Positions 33,601-45,162 are shown, numbered from the stretch's first letter. The stretch: 64,000 nt of DNA from Axinella damicornis (GCA_963931865.1 OZ007507.1:721139-785138); one strand, 5' to 3'. Program-made: numbers and translations. The notes: generated by a model not told the origin, from the sequence alone.

Positions 33601-34365
33601 GTAGAATCGAGTTGCTTGCGGTCTTCGCACTGGAGATTTTTGGCAAATAGTTTGCTGGAATTGATTTAACCAGCGTACAACAGCTACAGTGTGAGCTACT
33701 GTAATGATGATTAGTCTGCATGTTGACTACCCTCCCTGCTTTGTGTCGAGTAAGTTTGATTTCACTAGCTTAATTTTCGTGGGAGAAAAATGGGGTTGAA
33801 CAAATTGTCTGGCCACGCCCACCGCGCAGAGTTCCGTAACCTTAAGATTGTGGTTGTGATTGTAACCATGGGAGTGATTGTCCTTTGGGGTTACCATGGT
33901 GATGCTTAGGATAGGATAAATCGGTAATAGTTTGTACGTAGTATTCTTGGAGTCTTGTGGACTTGAATTGACCACTTTGGCCAGTGGATATTTACCTCCT
34001 TTTCTTTAGTGAGTCTCTCTGCTTCTACCCGTGCTCTCTTGAGCAGCACCTCAGGCGGGGTCATAAGGTCGTTTCCATGGGGACTAGGCGGTGGAGATTC
34101 TTCCAGCACCCTAATAGAATACACACATAATTCTAGTGATCACTATTACAGGATCAGCAATGGGCTGTACCTCTGTTTGCTGTGCCTGCTCTTAGCAATC
34201 TCGGCTGCCTTGCTATGCAGGTGAGCATCCAGTTCAGTTGCCGGCATCACCACAGGTCCTTGCAGTGCCTTCCTTCCCGGGTTAGACCCTACAGCCAAAG
34301 ACGGTACACCTTTAGAGCACGTATGGATAACTAGAAACAGATCATCAACTTATCCTACCAGCCAT
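30639..34365 (-). CDS. TTC23: TTC23-like tetratricopeptide protein
   Basis: Sixteen minus-strand exons give about 421 aa (human TTC23 is about 447): 34359-34365 (ATG, 7 coding bases), 34171-34288, 33996-34110, 33200-33320, 32812-32968, 32524-32643, 32099-32150, 31966-32040, 31815-31882, 31736-31761, 31532-31617, 31425-31469, 31244-31312, 31089-31169, 30944-31018, 30639-30689. Signature: KCTALSRIVYGGSHWQFAAC (TTC23 has RCVALTRIxYGDSHWK at this place), then QALIHATKG, TPR-like helices AEELLQRAHSIYSIVHG and SYKLLGSVYLTLGKVEQARK. In vertebrates TTC23 is a ciliary protein tied to EVC-zone Hedgehog signalling. One exon may be missing between 33320 and 33996, because the join gives EKE-GEAIQHW, shorter than the human helix. 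The exon at 31425 seems to use a GC donor. Confidence 0.85.
30724..30819. repeat. Fold-back element with long arms
   Basis: About 40-base arms starting TAGCCTCGTTCCCAGGCC and containing TCTGGGCGGAGGCCTGGG on the far side. In the last TTC23-like intron. Confidence 0.92.
32239..32328. repeat. Fold-back element, long subtype
   Basis: Starts TAGCCTCGTACCCAGGCC. The inner arm pairs TTTGTCGCTTACTGCAAGTG with GACAAACG, a feature shared with the element at 43731-43838. Confidence 0.85.
33000..33089. repeat. Long hairpin in TTC23-like intron
   Basis: Arms of about 40 bases (TCAAGAGCGCATGATGACAT ... ATGTCATCATACGCTCTTGA) around a short loop; not related in sequence to the CTCGTTCCCAG family. Confidence 0.9.
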
Positions 34366-34461
34366 GTCTGTAGTACAACCCCGTTTAGCAGTCTCTTTGC
34401 GAAAGTAGGTGTGGCCACATACTGCATTGTGCTGAATCAGCAAACAACAAGTCCGGTTCCC
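34366..34461. promoter_or_regulatory. Head-to-head spacer, TTC23-like / MRM1
   Basis: Only 96 bases between the divergent start codons (45 if MRM1 begins at the upstream in-frame ATG at 34411). A shared promoter is almost forced by the spacing. Confidence 0.6.
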
Positions 34462-37400
34462 ATGCTGATGCGCGGAGTGGGGACTGTAGTCGGTTGCAGC
34501 ATGGTCAAGATGTCCAGCAGAAATCACGTCCTGCAGTTGATTTCAAGTTTCAGCTCCAGAGCTGCACATAAAGGGAAGGCAGTCTCGCGGGCCAGTGGGC
34601 GTGGCGAGAGGCTGGCCCGAGAGACCAAAGCAAAGGTTATGGGCTTGAAATGAAAGTGATCCCTGCCATAATTTGCTCCCCGAGTGCACTGCAGTCCACA
34701 ATCCAGCACACACATTACGGCTAGAATTTAGTTTTTTGTTCTTTGACTAATGTTTAGATTAGTCTAACAAGCTAGCCCTTCGCTTTCTCCAGCGCGAGTC
34801 GATCCGTGCTGGGGAAAATTCGAGGGGTTAGCCTGCTAGACTATGTTTAGATTTAGCTCTAGGGAAATCAGTTTCACTACATTGTGCTAGTCTCGGAACC
34901 AGACCTGTGTGAAGGGCCTGGTTCCAAGACTAGCGCTAGACCTGGTGCATCCGTTATGCAACGATATGCCTGACTTGCAAAATACACCTGTTGAACACAT
35001 TCAACTCAATTGCCACTGTTGCTCTCGTGACACTTCTTCCTAGGCTTCCTAGGATCCAACTTCTTCCTTGGTCTTGCAGTACCATCTCCCACTCCTGTCA
35101 CTGATCAACATCCAAAATGTCCTGCATGTGGTAGTTGTTCCATCTGGCATCTGTAATTATGCCCCAACCCCTAGTAGTATAATATTGTGAGCTCTGCTGC
35201 AGAGCCAGTCCTGAATTATACAGCACCACTCTGCAGGTTCTGAAGAGGAGAGGAGAGTTTCTGTTTGGCATCGCTCCGTGCCTGGCTGCTCTGCAGGCTC
35301 ACAGGAGGAGGGTACACGCCATCTTCCTCAAGCAAGGAGGCATGACGGACAAGAGGAGAGAACTCAAGAAGCAAGTGGCAAGAAGCAGCGTGTGTTGTCC
35401 TAGAACTGCTCCTCTAGTGATCTAACACAGCTGACCTGTGTGGCGGCCATGATCTAGCCGTGCAGCTAGACCTGTATGGCGGCCTTATCCCAGCATATGG
35501 TTTGCATCGATCATATGTGTGTGAGGAAGAAGTGTTAACCTTCAATAATTATGTCTGGCCGGTAAGCTAGAGTCCTGCAGCTTTTGTATATACTTGGGCA
35601 GCATGCAATGATTGAGTGCTCTGCTCCAACTTCTGCTTGTGTGTACCCATCCAGGATGGCTGTTACTGAGGTAGAGAAGTATGCTCGGCAGCACAAAGTG
35701 GACGTTCACTACATCGACAGGGACACAATGGACAGGATGTCCGAGAAAAGACCACACCAGGTGAGCTGGGTCCCTTGTCAAACACGAGAAGACTCTAACT
35801 CACATGGCCAGCCTGTAAATCTCCTGATTGGATGGTAAAGGTGTTGCAGATTTTCTGTATGATCATGTAGGTTGAGAGTAAGATTGGTTTGGTCTGCAGG
35901 GAATGGTTCTGGATGTTAATCCACTGAGGTTTAAGACATTGAGCCCAGCAGAGTGTAGAGCAACGACAAAGAAAAGGTACTTGCGGAGGAGAATCAGAGG
36001 GTGTGTAATGTTATATTCTCCCCCCCTTTCCATTAGTAAAACATCCGAGAGGCCTCCTGTTTGGCTGGCCCTGGATGAAATACATGTGAGTTACATGTAC
36101 ACCAGCTATACCAGTCATAGCCTCGTTCCCAGGCTGCTACTGGCCTGGGAACGAGGCTGCACCAGTCGCTGCCCAGTGTGCATGTGACTGAAGCACTGCA
36201 TGTTCCACATGTCCGCAGGATCCCATGAACTTTGGGGCCATTCTGAGGTGCGCTCTTTTCCTGGGGGTGGACAAGGTGGTGGCTACAGAAGATAAGTTGT
36301 AAGAGACTGTATGATTAAGGTCCTTTGTCCCAGAAGCAATGTTTCCAGGTCATTCCCACCTCCCAGTTTCGGGGATTCTGGGGAATCTAGGGATGGCTGA
36401 TGATGATTTCCAAACGTTGTTTGGATTATCTCCCTTCCTCGATCTCTGCTCAGTTCAGTTCAGTTTATTTTATAACCCAGTATATCCAATGGGGGATGGT
36501 GATGACATCATGACTGAACTTTGAACTTCGTATGTCCTCCACTCCCTTCCTCTCTCTTCTTCAGCTGCCATCTCTCTCCGGTGGTGAGCAAGGCCAGTTC
36601 GGGAGCCATGGAACTGATGCACGTGTACTCAGTCGGTAGCATGACCAAATTTCTCAAGGTGGGTGTGGCTTTGTCTTGTGACTTAAGACTTCGAGATCTG
36701 TTCAATTTGACTTTGACATACATGACACACATACACATCTTCAAGAGCCTATAATCTGAGCATTCTCATTCCCAAATGATTTTGGAATGAGAGCTTCATG
36801 TCCAGGAGCTCATCTGTCTTGTTGCACAGGATGCCGGTGCAAATGGCTGGCATGTTCTAGGAACGTGCAGTGCTGATCCTGCAGGCAGTGACAAGGTGCA
36901 AGGTATACCTCTAGTGGACTGTCACCACCACGTCTTGCAGGGACCGACCATCCTGGTGTTGGGTGAGACAGTGGGTCTATGTCGCCTCGATCCCAGGCTC
37001 TCCACTGCACAAGGAGGAGCCTGGGAACAAGGCTAAGGTCTTTGCACAATGTTGTGTAACTAAATGACTTGTACGTTATTGTACCTGGAAATGATCTCGA
37101 GGCTCCTGGGTAGATCCTAGTCTCGTTCCCAGACCTTTCATCCAGCGCGTGTTTCACTTCCGAGTGGAAACTGCACTCCTGGTAGCCGGTGAATCATGGC
37201 ACGTGTACAAGTCTCTGTACTGGACAGACTCTGATTGCATCCACCAACAGATACTAATGGCTATAGAATAGCCCAAAAGCAATCCACCCTGGTTGGCTAG
37301 GTCTGGGACCAAGACTAGGTACATCCTATAGAGTTCAAACAACTTCTCTTGTCACATAAATTTCTTTGTTTCTGCAGGTAATGAGGGGGCGGGGGTTCGC

Positions 37401-37529
37401 AGTGGTGTAGAGCGGTGTTGTTCCACTATGTTAACCATTGCTCCCACACGACAGCTACCAATGGGCTTTGACTCACTTAATGTTGCCGTGGCAACAGGGA
37501 TTCTATTGCACCACTTACAGAAGCCATAG
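34462..37529 (+). CDS. MRM1: Mitochondrial rRNA 2'-O-methyltransferase MRM1
   Basis: SPOUT (TrmH-type) methyltransferase that methylates a ribose in mitochondrial large-subunit rRNA. Exons: 34462-34635 (Arg/Ser-rich mitochondrial leader), 35237-35370, 35655-35760, 35900-35976, 36037-36085, 36219-36295, 36565-36658, 36830-36962, 37378-37529; 331 aa (human 353). Landmarks: EFLFGIAPCLAALQA, VWLALDEIHDPMNFGAILR (motif 1), LGVDKVVATEDNCHLSPVVS, KASSGAMELM, ILVLGNEGAGV (motif 2) and GFDSLNVAVATGILLHHL (motif 3, cofactor knot). Phase at 35370 requires the GC donor AA|gcaagt, giving KKMAVTEVEKYA, which fits human LLRMAEA. Start at 34462 or 34411 is undecided. Confidence 0.93.
34888..34932. repeat. 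Fold-back element in MRM1 intron
   Basis: CTAGTCTCGGAACCAGACC ... GGCCTGGTTCCAAGACTAG; the CTCGG/CCAAG ends have drifted but still partly pair. Confidence 0.75.
36118..36158. repeat. Fold-back element in MRM1 intron
   Basis: TAGCCTCGTTCCCAGGC ... GCCTGGGAACGAGGCT, short centre. Confidence 0.88.
36982..37034. repeat. Fold-back element in MRM1 intron
   Basis: CGCCTCGATCCCAGGCTC ... GAGCCTGGGAACAAGGCTA. Confidence 0.82.
37118..37317. repeat. Fold-back element, 200 bp, MRM1 intron
   Basis: TAGTCTCGTTCCCAGACC at one end and GGTCTGGGACCAAGACTA at the other, with about 160 bases between; a wider-spaced member of the family. Confidence 0.7.
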
Positions 37530-37663
37530 TTTGCACAGAAAAGTTCATCTGAATCATCAGTCATGTATATACTCCAATTCTCGAATAAAAAAATATATCT
37601 CTCTTCTAATAAACATACCTGTATATAGAGGAACATACTATAAACACAGAGATAAGAAGGACT
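37530..37663. other. Convergent spacer, MRM1 / NUDT6-like
   Basis: 134 bases between the stop codons, AT-rich, likely overlapping 3' UTRs. Confidence 0.5.
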
Positions 37664-37901
37664 TTACATGTTTGCTTTCTGCGGTCTCTGAGTCGTTGGG
37701 GCACTACTGACAGGCTCCACAGAGTCCACTGGCTGGGGGCTGTACATGACCATGTCGGGTTTGTGTGTGAGGAAGTGGGGGAAGACAGTCGGCCGAATGA
37801 ACAGCCCTCGTGCCAGCCCATCTTTGTAGGACTGTCCTATCAGTTTGTTGGTACTGAAGGTGTTGGGATCTGCTAGGTAAGCATCCACCTTGGAGGAAGG
37901 T

Positions 37902-37935
<34 letters not shown>

Positions 37936-40053
37936 GTGTGAACAGCAGTTATCATTAACCCAAAATCTCTCCTTACATCCATCCATTTGGCATCAGCTAT
38001 CTCTGCAGGGCAAATGGTGATGTCTGTGTTGAATGGGCGAAGGAGGCAGGCAATGTAGAAATCGTCAGTGCCCCATCTGTACTCGTGCATGTGGCGGAAG
38101 CAGAGCAGAGAAACAAACTCCGTCCGGATACCAGTCTCTTCCAGAGTCTCACGGATCGCCGTCTGCCAGACATTCTCACCTGGATCGAGGCAGAAGCAGT
38201 CACTGGACTGAACAAAGGGTGCTGCAGATCACGAGTACCATAATCACTGTGTGGGGGGCGGGGCGGGCTGACCTGGGTCCGAATGCCCTCCGGGAAGCTT
38301 CCAGTGAACTATCTTGAGGTTGCGTAGCCACTTCTCTTGCACAAGCAACACCTCATTATTGTCGTTCACAACAAAACCAGCAACACCTGTTGGGACGAAG
38401 AGAAGAAGGGGCTGTCACATTAACAGAACGACAACCTCAACGATCACTTGTACCAGTTTTGCATGAACATACCTGAATGTATGTCACACTACAGTACAGT
38501 ATACCAGTACACCAGTATACTGTAGACTAGTATATCATAGTATATCATTGTATATCTTACCAACATAGTGTGTGGCATAGGAGGGGAGGGTGTTGGGCTG
38601 CTCAGTCGGCAGCCACCTGGCCATCATCACGTAGCCGGGGTGAGTGTGGTGGAACTCAAACCCTAACTTCGTGAGGCACGCCAGTAGTGAACAAGAGATA
38701 CCGAATCAAGCGTGTGGTAGTATGCGAACACTTCAAAGCAACAAACCTTGGCCACTACCGGAACCAGTTCGGCCTGGGAGAGGGGAATCTGGACCCAAAT
38801 CCCTCGCCTACCCTCCGCCCGCCACACCTCCAAGGAAGCTGTGAAAGGGGATAAATGCACTGGTTAGTAAACCACCACAGCAAAGCATGCAGAGATGGGT
38901 AGGCAAAGGTTACTTCCAAGTCCTGAAGCAATAGACTCCAGGACTTTGGAGCAGTCTTTTGCTAGCAGAGTTCAATGAGAACCGTGTAGGTAACAGGCTA
39001 ACAGGTTAGCCTTATCCACAGCCACCGCAACCTCTACTTTCTCAACCGTATACTCGACTCTCAAAGGTCAAGTATGTAGCTGTGAAAGCTGTAACTGGCA
39101 ACCCAAAGATTTGATTCCATTCATAGACTGACATCTAGTTCGGTTCCCAGACCCTTCTGCACTCCGTTCCCAGGCCATGGCTTGCTGCCCCGCCCCGGAA
39201 ACGGCTTGCTGCCCGGTGGTTACTAAAATCCGGAACGGAACGGAACGGAATGGAACGGTTCCGCCTACTAAAATACGGAACGCACGGAACGGAACGATAC
39301 TTAGCCAAGCTAGCATAATTTTCGCAGCGCAGGCAAAGACTTAGAGGACGCTTGAAATCATGGTAAGACTTGTTTGTCATATTCTGTTGAGAAGAGAAAA
39401 GAGGTATACTTGGCCAACCTTGGGTCTCTGCGGAGGCTTCTCCGCGCGCATACTGGCGATCGCGCCCTGGACTCAAAGCGAAGGGCTAGCTTGTTAGACT
39501 AGCGGAGGCTCATGGATCACTCTCTCTGGATCTGGGAAGCTCTCTAAAAATTGTAAATGTAGTGCCTAATCTTTTCCTCACCATGCATGAACGTGAGCGC
39601 GAGCGCATAATGCATTGCGCTGTACTGTAGTACCTGATGTTCCGTTCCGTGCGTTCCGTATTTTAGTAGGCGAAACCGTTCCATTCCGTTCCGTCCCGTT
39701 CCGTATTTTAGTAACCACCGAATGCCCCGCCCCGGAAACAAAAATGCAGAAGGGAACCAACCCACCCAATTGTTCCCAGAGCAATTAGCACTTTAGAAAT
39801 TGACTTTTCATCTGACTACCTGCTAATTTTTGGTGGAATTCTTCGGCAGAAATTTCCCCATAGTGCTTTGGCTTCAGTGTGATTCCATTGAACCTGCAGA
39901 AGCAATAAGCACTTCATATCAAAAAACATGCAACACAGATAGACCCATCCAGCCTCTGCAGACGTGCTTGGATCACCGAACGTGAGCCCTACAGTTGACT
40001 CACGAGTCCTTGTCCCCATCAAACGAAGGTGGAGGTGAGTCTTCAGCAGCCAT
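37664..40053 (-). CDS. NUDT6: Nudix hydrolase, NUDT6-like
   Basis: Seven minus-strand exons, 287 aa: 40004-40053 (ATG, MAAEDSPPPSFDGDKDS), 39820-39893, 38747-38838, 38561-38666, 38273-38386, 37977-38179, 37664-37888. Order: N-terminal region with GRRGIWVQIPLSQAELVPVV, then FEFHHTHPGYVMMARWLP as in NUDT6, THYVGVAGFVVNDNNEVLLV (first Nudix strand), WKLPGG, and Nudix box GENVWQTAIRETLEETGI, which fits Gx5Ex7REUxEExGU (Thr at the first U). NUDT6 hydrolyses nucleoside-diphosphate-linked substrates; in vertebrates it overlaps FGF2 antisense, but no FGF gene is seen here. Intron 38839-39819 carries a 507-bp inverted-repeat element. Confidence 0.92.
37902..37934. repeat. Poly-G run (33) beside a NUDT6 acceptor
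   Basis: On the minus strand a C run 13 bases before the acceptor of exon 37664-37888. Confidence 0.95.
39214..39720. mobile_element. Inverted-repeat element in NUDT6 intron
   Basis: Arms of about 83 bases at 39214-39297 and 39638-39720 (CGGTGGTTACTAAAATCCGG ... and the reverse complement), rich in GGAAC repeats. A 17-base direct repeat, TGCCCCGCCCCGGAAAC, lies near both ends (39186-39202 and 39723-39739). No coding capacity. Confidence 0.85.
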
Positions 40054-40229
40054 GGCCTCCGATCACATGGATCAGCTCTCCACTGGACACTGGGCACTAA
40101 TTAGAAACAGCTCCACGTGATTGACATGCTACAGAGCGCGAAAATGGTGTTTCGAAAAGAAGTGGATTTAGACACAGCCACCACCTCTTATCTGTCAGAT
40201 CGCGAGCCCATTGCGAGCAGGGAGGCGAC
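40054..40229. promoter_or_regulatory. Head-to-head spacer, NUDT6-like / PELO
   Basis: 176 bases between divergent start codons; probable shared promoter. No TATA box seen. Confidence 0.55.
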
Positions 40230-41238
40230 ATGAGACTGGTACACAAAGATCTAGACAAAAACGGAAGCGGGTAATTATTTGAGGGTGCTGTCCTATATTG
40301 CAGCTGCCTCAATTTGTTTGTGGTTTTGCTTTGGGCCCTGAATATTGTTTTCTAATAAGAGCCGGCCGCCAGAGTAGACTGATCGATGTAGTATTGTTTC
40401 ACAAGTTGTGTGTGCTGCAAGATTTGGAGCTATGAATGTAATAACACTCATTCAAGCCATTCTATACCAAACGTTATACTTCCCATCTAAATTACACTGT
40501 ATAATTATAGCTATAGCTAGCATAGGGATGCTAATGTTTTGTCTCAAACGAATAATGTAATTTTGTATCGAGAGGGTACGCTGGTAACAATATGGTACAT
40601 CAAGGGGGTGACACTCCCATAGACACCATAGTCACAGCTGCGACCAGGCTTATCGGCGAATATTGACCCCATATACTAAGGAAGGGATGGAGTCGCTATG
40701 CATTCTTCCGTTTACTATCGGGTCAAGGGCGAATTCACTGGACGGACTATTGTTACGGTAGTGTTCTGTTTCCCATTTGAACAGGAGTGCATCGAGCCGG
40801 CACTCCTGGCTGCATGTTCAATATGAACAGGAGTGCATCGAGCCGGCACTCCTGTCTGCATGTTCAATATGTAGTTATGGCACAACAGTCTCTTCAGTTC
40901 TCAACCTCGGTCAGTGCACAAAGCACGGAGATAAGGAGGGACAAACTGAATGTTGGGGGAGAGGACATCTATGCAGTGATCTTGATTTCATAATTGTTTC
41001 TCTCCCATCTTTCAGGCAGGTGGTCCTCGTTCCCGAAGAGCCCGAAGACATGTGGCATGCGTACAACCTAGTCACTGCTGGGGACAGCATCAAATCCACC
41101 ACCATTAGGTATGGTTCGATCATCCATCCAGTTGGGAGGGTTAACTATATCAATGGCTGTATTCATGATGGCCAATCGATCACTCTCCATGCTTCCCACC
41201 TACATAAACTCAAACCTCACACACCCACACAGTCACGT

Positions 41239-41284
<46 letters not shown>

Positions 41285-44259
41285 CCCTAACACTAACCGT
41301 ACGTACCTTCCCTCTCTCCCCCGACAGGAAGGTGAAGGACGAGTCATCCACAGGGTCCAGCACCACCAGTCGAGTGAGGACTACGCTCACCATCTCCGTG
41401 GAGGCCACTGAATTTGACACAGCTGCCTGCGAGCTCAGACTGAAGGGGCGGAACATTCAGGAGAACCAGTATGTGAAGGTGAGGGGTCCAGTATCGCAAC
41501 TCGATGTGGAAGAAGCTTCATAGCCAGCTCGGTCATGCTTGCAGCACCTTGTGAGCTTTCTGGAAGTTCTAGCTCAGGTGTGGGTGTGGTTGGTGTGGGT
41601 GTGGCAGGTGTGGGCGTGGTTGGTGTGGGTGTGACAGGTTTGGGTGTGGTTGGGGTGGGTGTGGCAGTTGTGGGTGTGGTAGGTGTGGCAAGGGGCAGTG
41701 ACTTCAAGGTATTGGTATAGCTGAGTCATGCTAGTGCAGTCTGGAGTGCTTGCTGTGTAATGTTCAGTGTGGTGTCATCCCTGTGGATTCAGTTGTCAGG
41801 GCACACCTAAACTGACCCCCTCCCCCCCCCCCCCCAGATGGGAGCCTACCACACCATTGACCTCCAGCTCAACCAAAAGTTCACTTTAGCAAAGCAGCGC
41901 TGGGACTTTGTGGCCCTGGACAGACTAGGTATGTTTGAGTTCCAGTCCCTACTCTGATCTGGAATGGGAGTATCTGTATCACATGATTGTCACATGCTTG
42001 CCTCCCTACTTGCAGACCTATCATGTGACCCAACCAGAACAGCTGATGTTGCTGCTGTCATCATGCATGAAGGTGCTATTCTTGTGCCACGTTTGGCTCC
42101 GTAGTGACTCATGTTTGTCTGTGTGCAGGGCTGGCCCATGTGTGCGTGGTCACTCCTTGCATGACGATTACCAGAGCACGTATTGAAATGAACATACCAA
42201 GGAAGAGAAAGGCCTCTTGTGCAAATCATGACAAGGTACTACTCTGTCACTCCCACCACCACCTCCTGTCCCCTCCTCCTCATCCCCTCTTCCCCCCTCC
42301 CCACCTCCTCCCTCCCCTCCTCCTCCTCCCTCCCCTCCTCCTCCCTCCCCTCCTCCTCCCTCCCCACCTCCCTCCCCACCTCCTCCCTCCCCTCCTCCTC
42401 CCTCCCCTCCTCCTCCCTCCCCTCCTCCTCCCTCCCCACCTCCTCCCTCCCCACCTCCTCACTCCCCACCTCCTCCCTCCCCACCTCCACGCTTTCCAAC
42501 CTTCCATTGTTCTTTTATACACAGACGCTTCAAAGATTCTACGAAACAGTCATGCAAGCTGTTCTAAGACATGTTAGATTTGATGGTAAGAGCAATGGAG
42601 ATCTGGTAATCGATGTGGGACCAGAAACTTTCATTCACTAGCTCTTATTGTGTCCTTTCCTTGTCTTCCATTATAGTTGTAAAGTGTGTGTTAGTAGCAA
42701 GCCCAGGATTTGTGAAGGTAAGCTAGCCTGGTACCCTATCGTGCTTTTGCTCACCTTGGTTTCATAGTTTATGCTTTTCCTCTGCAGGACCAGTTTTATG
42801 AGTACATGTTTGCGGAGGCGGTGAAGCAAGACATAAAGGTCCTGCTGGAGAACAAGCCAAAGTTTCTCCTGGTGAGCACGTCACGTGTGTACCTCTGTGC
42901 AGTTGAAAAGAACTCTTCTCACTTCTCCATTGTTCTGTGGTATGGAGAACTGAAGAACTGTCCGAGTTCTTGCAGTAGTATTTGTGTTTCGTATTTGCTA
43001 TGCAGGTACACTCCTCTTCTGGGCACAAATACGCTCTCAAGGAGGTCTTGTCGGACCCCGCTGTGAGCACAAGATTAGCAGACACCAAGGTGAGCAAAGG
43101 GCAGGTCCAGTTTCTGTTAGTCGTGTAGTTTGTATCAGTTCAATGGTGCAGTGGATGGCCTGTCTGCTGGGCTTGTTCCCAGGCCCCATCATTCGTATGG
43201 GGCCTGGGAATGAGACCAACTCTATGCACGAGCGGACCGACTGATTGTAATATCGCTGTCCTCCTTCGTAGGCTGCTGGTGAGGTAAAAACACTGGAATC
43301 TTTCTACAGCATGCTACAGAGTGAACCTGCCAGAGCATACTATGGGTATGTATTAGTACCGCATAGGTGCGTATTTGGTCTCGTTCCCAGGCGAGTGAAC
43401 GAGGCTAGTGTGTAGCATATTCCGGGTACGTATGTGTGTGCATGTAGGTACTGCAGGTATATAGGGCGGCTGCATTTGCGCTGCAAAAACATGACTAGGT
43501 TCTTCCACAGGGCAAAAGAACATGGAGTTCAGTGGCAGCTAAATGGAAGTTACTCTCTCACTGGTACTCCAGGTCACGTATCTGCTCATTTAATTATGGT
43601 AACTGAGCAACAGTGGCAGTTGACATAATAGTGCTTGGAAGCTGCTTGTGTTTCTAAGGTCACTGTACATTGTAGAACCTACCACTTTCGCATTTTACGT
43701 ATGAACAGAATATAAGTGAGGGTATTGTGGCTGTGCCCAGCTCCATGCCCAGCTTTTGTCACTTGCAGCGTACGAGTACGAAAAGCAGGCGTACTGCAAG
43801 CGACAAAAGCTGGGCGTGGAGGCCTGGGAACTAGGCTACTGTGCTACCACGTGCACCCACTCTATACTGATACATGCCTCCATTCCAGTCTGGAGGAACG
43901 AGTCTGAATTTGATCTACCTCCTCATTCATTCAGGATAAGGCATGTAGAGAGAGCAAATGAAGTCAATGCCATAGAAACGCTGATGGTCACTGATGAACT
44001 GTTCAGGTAGGACATTAACTCTGTGAATGGAAGGTCACATGCATCGCCAGTCGGTGGATTGATTGACTCTTGTTTGGTCTATTGCAGGTCAGCAGATCTA
44101 CCCACAAGACAAAGATACGTTGCTCTTGTGGAGGGGGTGAAGGACAGCGGAGGTGTCATCAGGATATTCTCCAGTCTGCACGTGTCAGGAGAACGTGAGT
44201 GGCCACCTGTGTTTCATTGCACAATGGTTCAAGGGGAACAAATCTTACAAAGGCAAAGT

Positions 44260-44298
<39 letters not shown>

Positions 44299-44681
44299 GG
44301 GGGGGAGGGGGGGCATGAGTTGCCTGGCATACATGATACACTTCAAGGTGGGGCAGCAAAGATCGATTCCCTGCCCCCCCCCCCCCCCCCCCCCCCGGCC
44401 ATGATGGCCGATGATGGATAGCTAAATATGGTAAATTGAACCCTGGACCCTACTTTGTATATCCAGCAGGAAGTAGCTTCCCAATGCGGCTGCTTGCGTT
44501 ACACAAACCATTTCTGTTTGCAACTTTGTTTTGCAGCATGCTCTCCCGCTGTGTACGCTTACTCATTGAAACTTTGTGCTTTGTGTTTGCAGAGCTGGGT
44601 CAGCTGTCGGGAGTTGCAGCCATATTGAGGTTTCCGCTTCCAGACTTGGAAGACAGTGACAGTGGTGATAGCGACGAATAG
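40230..44681 (+). CDS. PELO: Pelota, ribosome rescue factor
   Basis: Orthologue of PELO/Dom34, an eRF1-like protein that with Hbs1 splits stalled ribosomes in no-go and non-stop decay. 14 exons, 383 aa (human 385): 40230-40270, 41016-41108, 41328-41478, 41838-41928, 42016-42072, 42129-42235, 42525-42585, 42677-42717, 42788-42871, 43006-43089, 43272-43345, 43935-44006, 44088-44194, 44593-44681. Landmarks: [99 protein letters not shown], then an acidic DSDSGDSDE tail like the human one. Domains follow the usual order (Sm-like N domain, central and C domains). Full length with no lesion. Confidence 0.97.
41237..41284. repeat. (AC)n microsatellite in PELO intron
   Basis: About 24 AC units shortly before exon 41328-41478. 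Confidence 0.95.
41575..41692. repeat. GGTGTGGGTGTGGTT-type minisatellite
   Basis: About seven units of 15-18 bases (TGGGTGTGGTTGGTG) in the PELO intron after exon 41328-41478. Confidence 0.85.
42243..42490. repeat. CTC/CCT-rich minisatellite in PELO intron
   Basis: Pyrimidine-only array (CTCCTCCTCCCTCCC units) about 35 bases upstream of the acceptor at 42525. Open frames through it are by-products of the repeat. Confidence 0.9.
43170..43217. repeat. Fold-back element in PELO intron
   Basis: GGCTTGTTCCCAGGCCCCAT ... ATGGGGCCTGGGAATGAGACC. Confidence 0.85.
43378..43407. repeat. Short fold-back element in PELO intron
   Basis: GTCTCGTTCCCAGGCGAGTG then AACGAGGCTA; one arm is shortened. Confidence 0.6.
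43731..43838. repeat. Fold-back element, long subtype, PELO intron
   Basis: Arms of about 45 bases; inner arm CCCAGCTTTTGTCACTTGCA pairs with TGCAAGCGACAAAAGCTGGG. Outer left end has decayed. Confidence 0.85.
44374..44396. repeat. Poly-C run (23) in PELO intron
   Basis: Homopolymer in the last PELO intron, about 200 bases before the final acceptor. Confidence 0.95.
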
Positions 44682-45162
44682 TGCAATACAATATTTATTA
44701 CATGTACATCATGCGCGGATGAATCATATTTATTTCAGCACCAAATTCTAAGATTTGCATAGACTAATACACACTCAAGTCTCAAGGGGGAGTCACTCAA
44801 TCCCATTGGCTCCACGGTCACAGCCATATGGCTGCAACCATGGGTCGAACTTGGACAAGCTCTGATGTCTGAGATCGAGTGACCCCCTTGATGTTAGTTT
44901 TGTTCCCAGACCCCGGGGTCTGGGAACGAGACTACCTTGATGTCAATGCTCACAGTGCAGCTAACTTTATCATGTAAGGCTCACACAGATCCAGTATTCC
45001 ACATAAGGAAAGTGTCCAAGCCCTTCCAGCCAAAGGCTGGTCTCCCACAGCTGAAGCAACAGGTGGGATTCAAACCTGGTATGCCTACACCTACAGTCAA
45101 CACTGAGATATACTAGTAAAGTGGTCGGTTTGTAGATAACACCAAGAAACAATACAATCAGG
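44682..45162. other. PELO 3' flank with fold-back element
   Basis: No gene seen. Contains the fold-back element at 44895-44934 and ordinary AT-rich sequence. Confidence 0.5.
44895..44934. repeat. Fold-back element 3' of PELO
   Basis: TAGTTTTGTTCCCAGACCCC ... GGGGTCTGGGAACGAGACTA. Confidence 0.85.
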
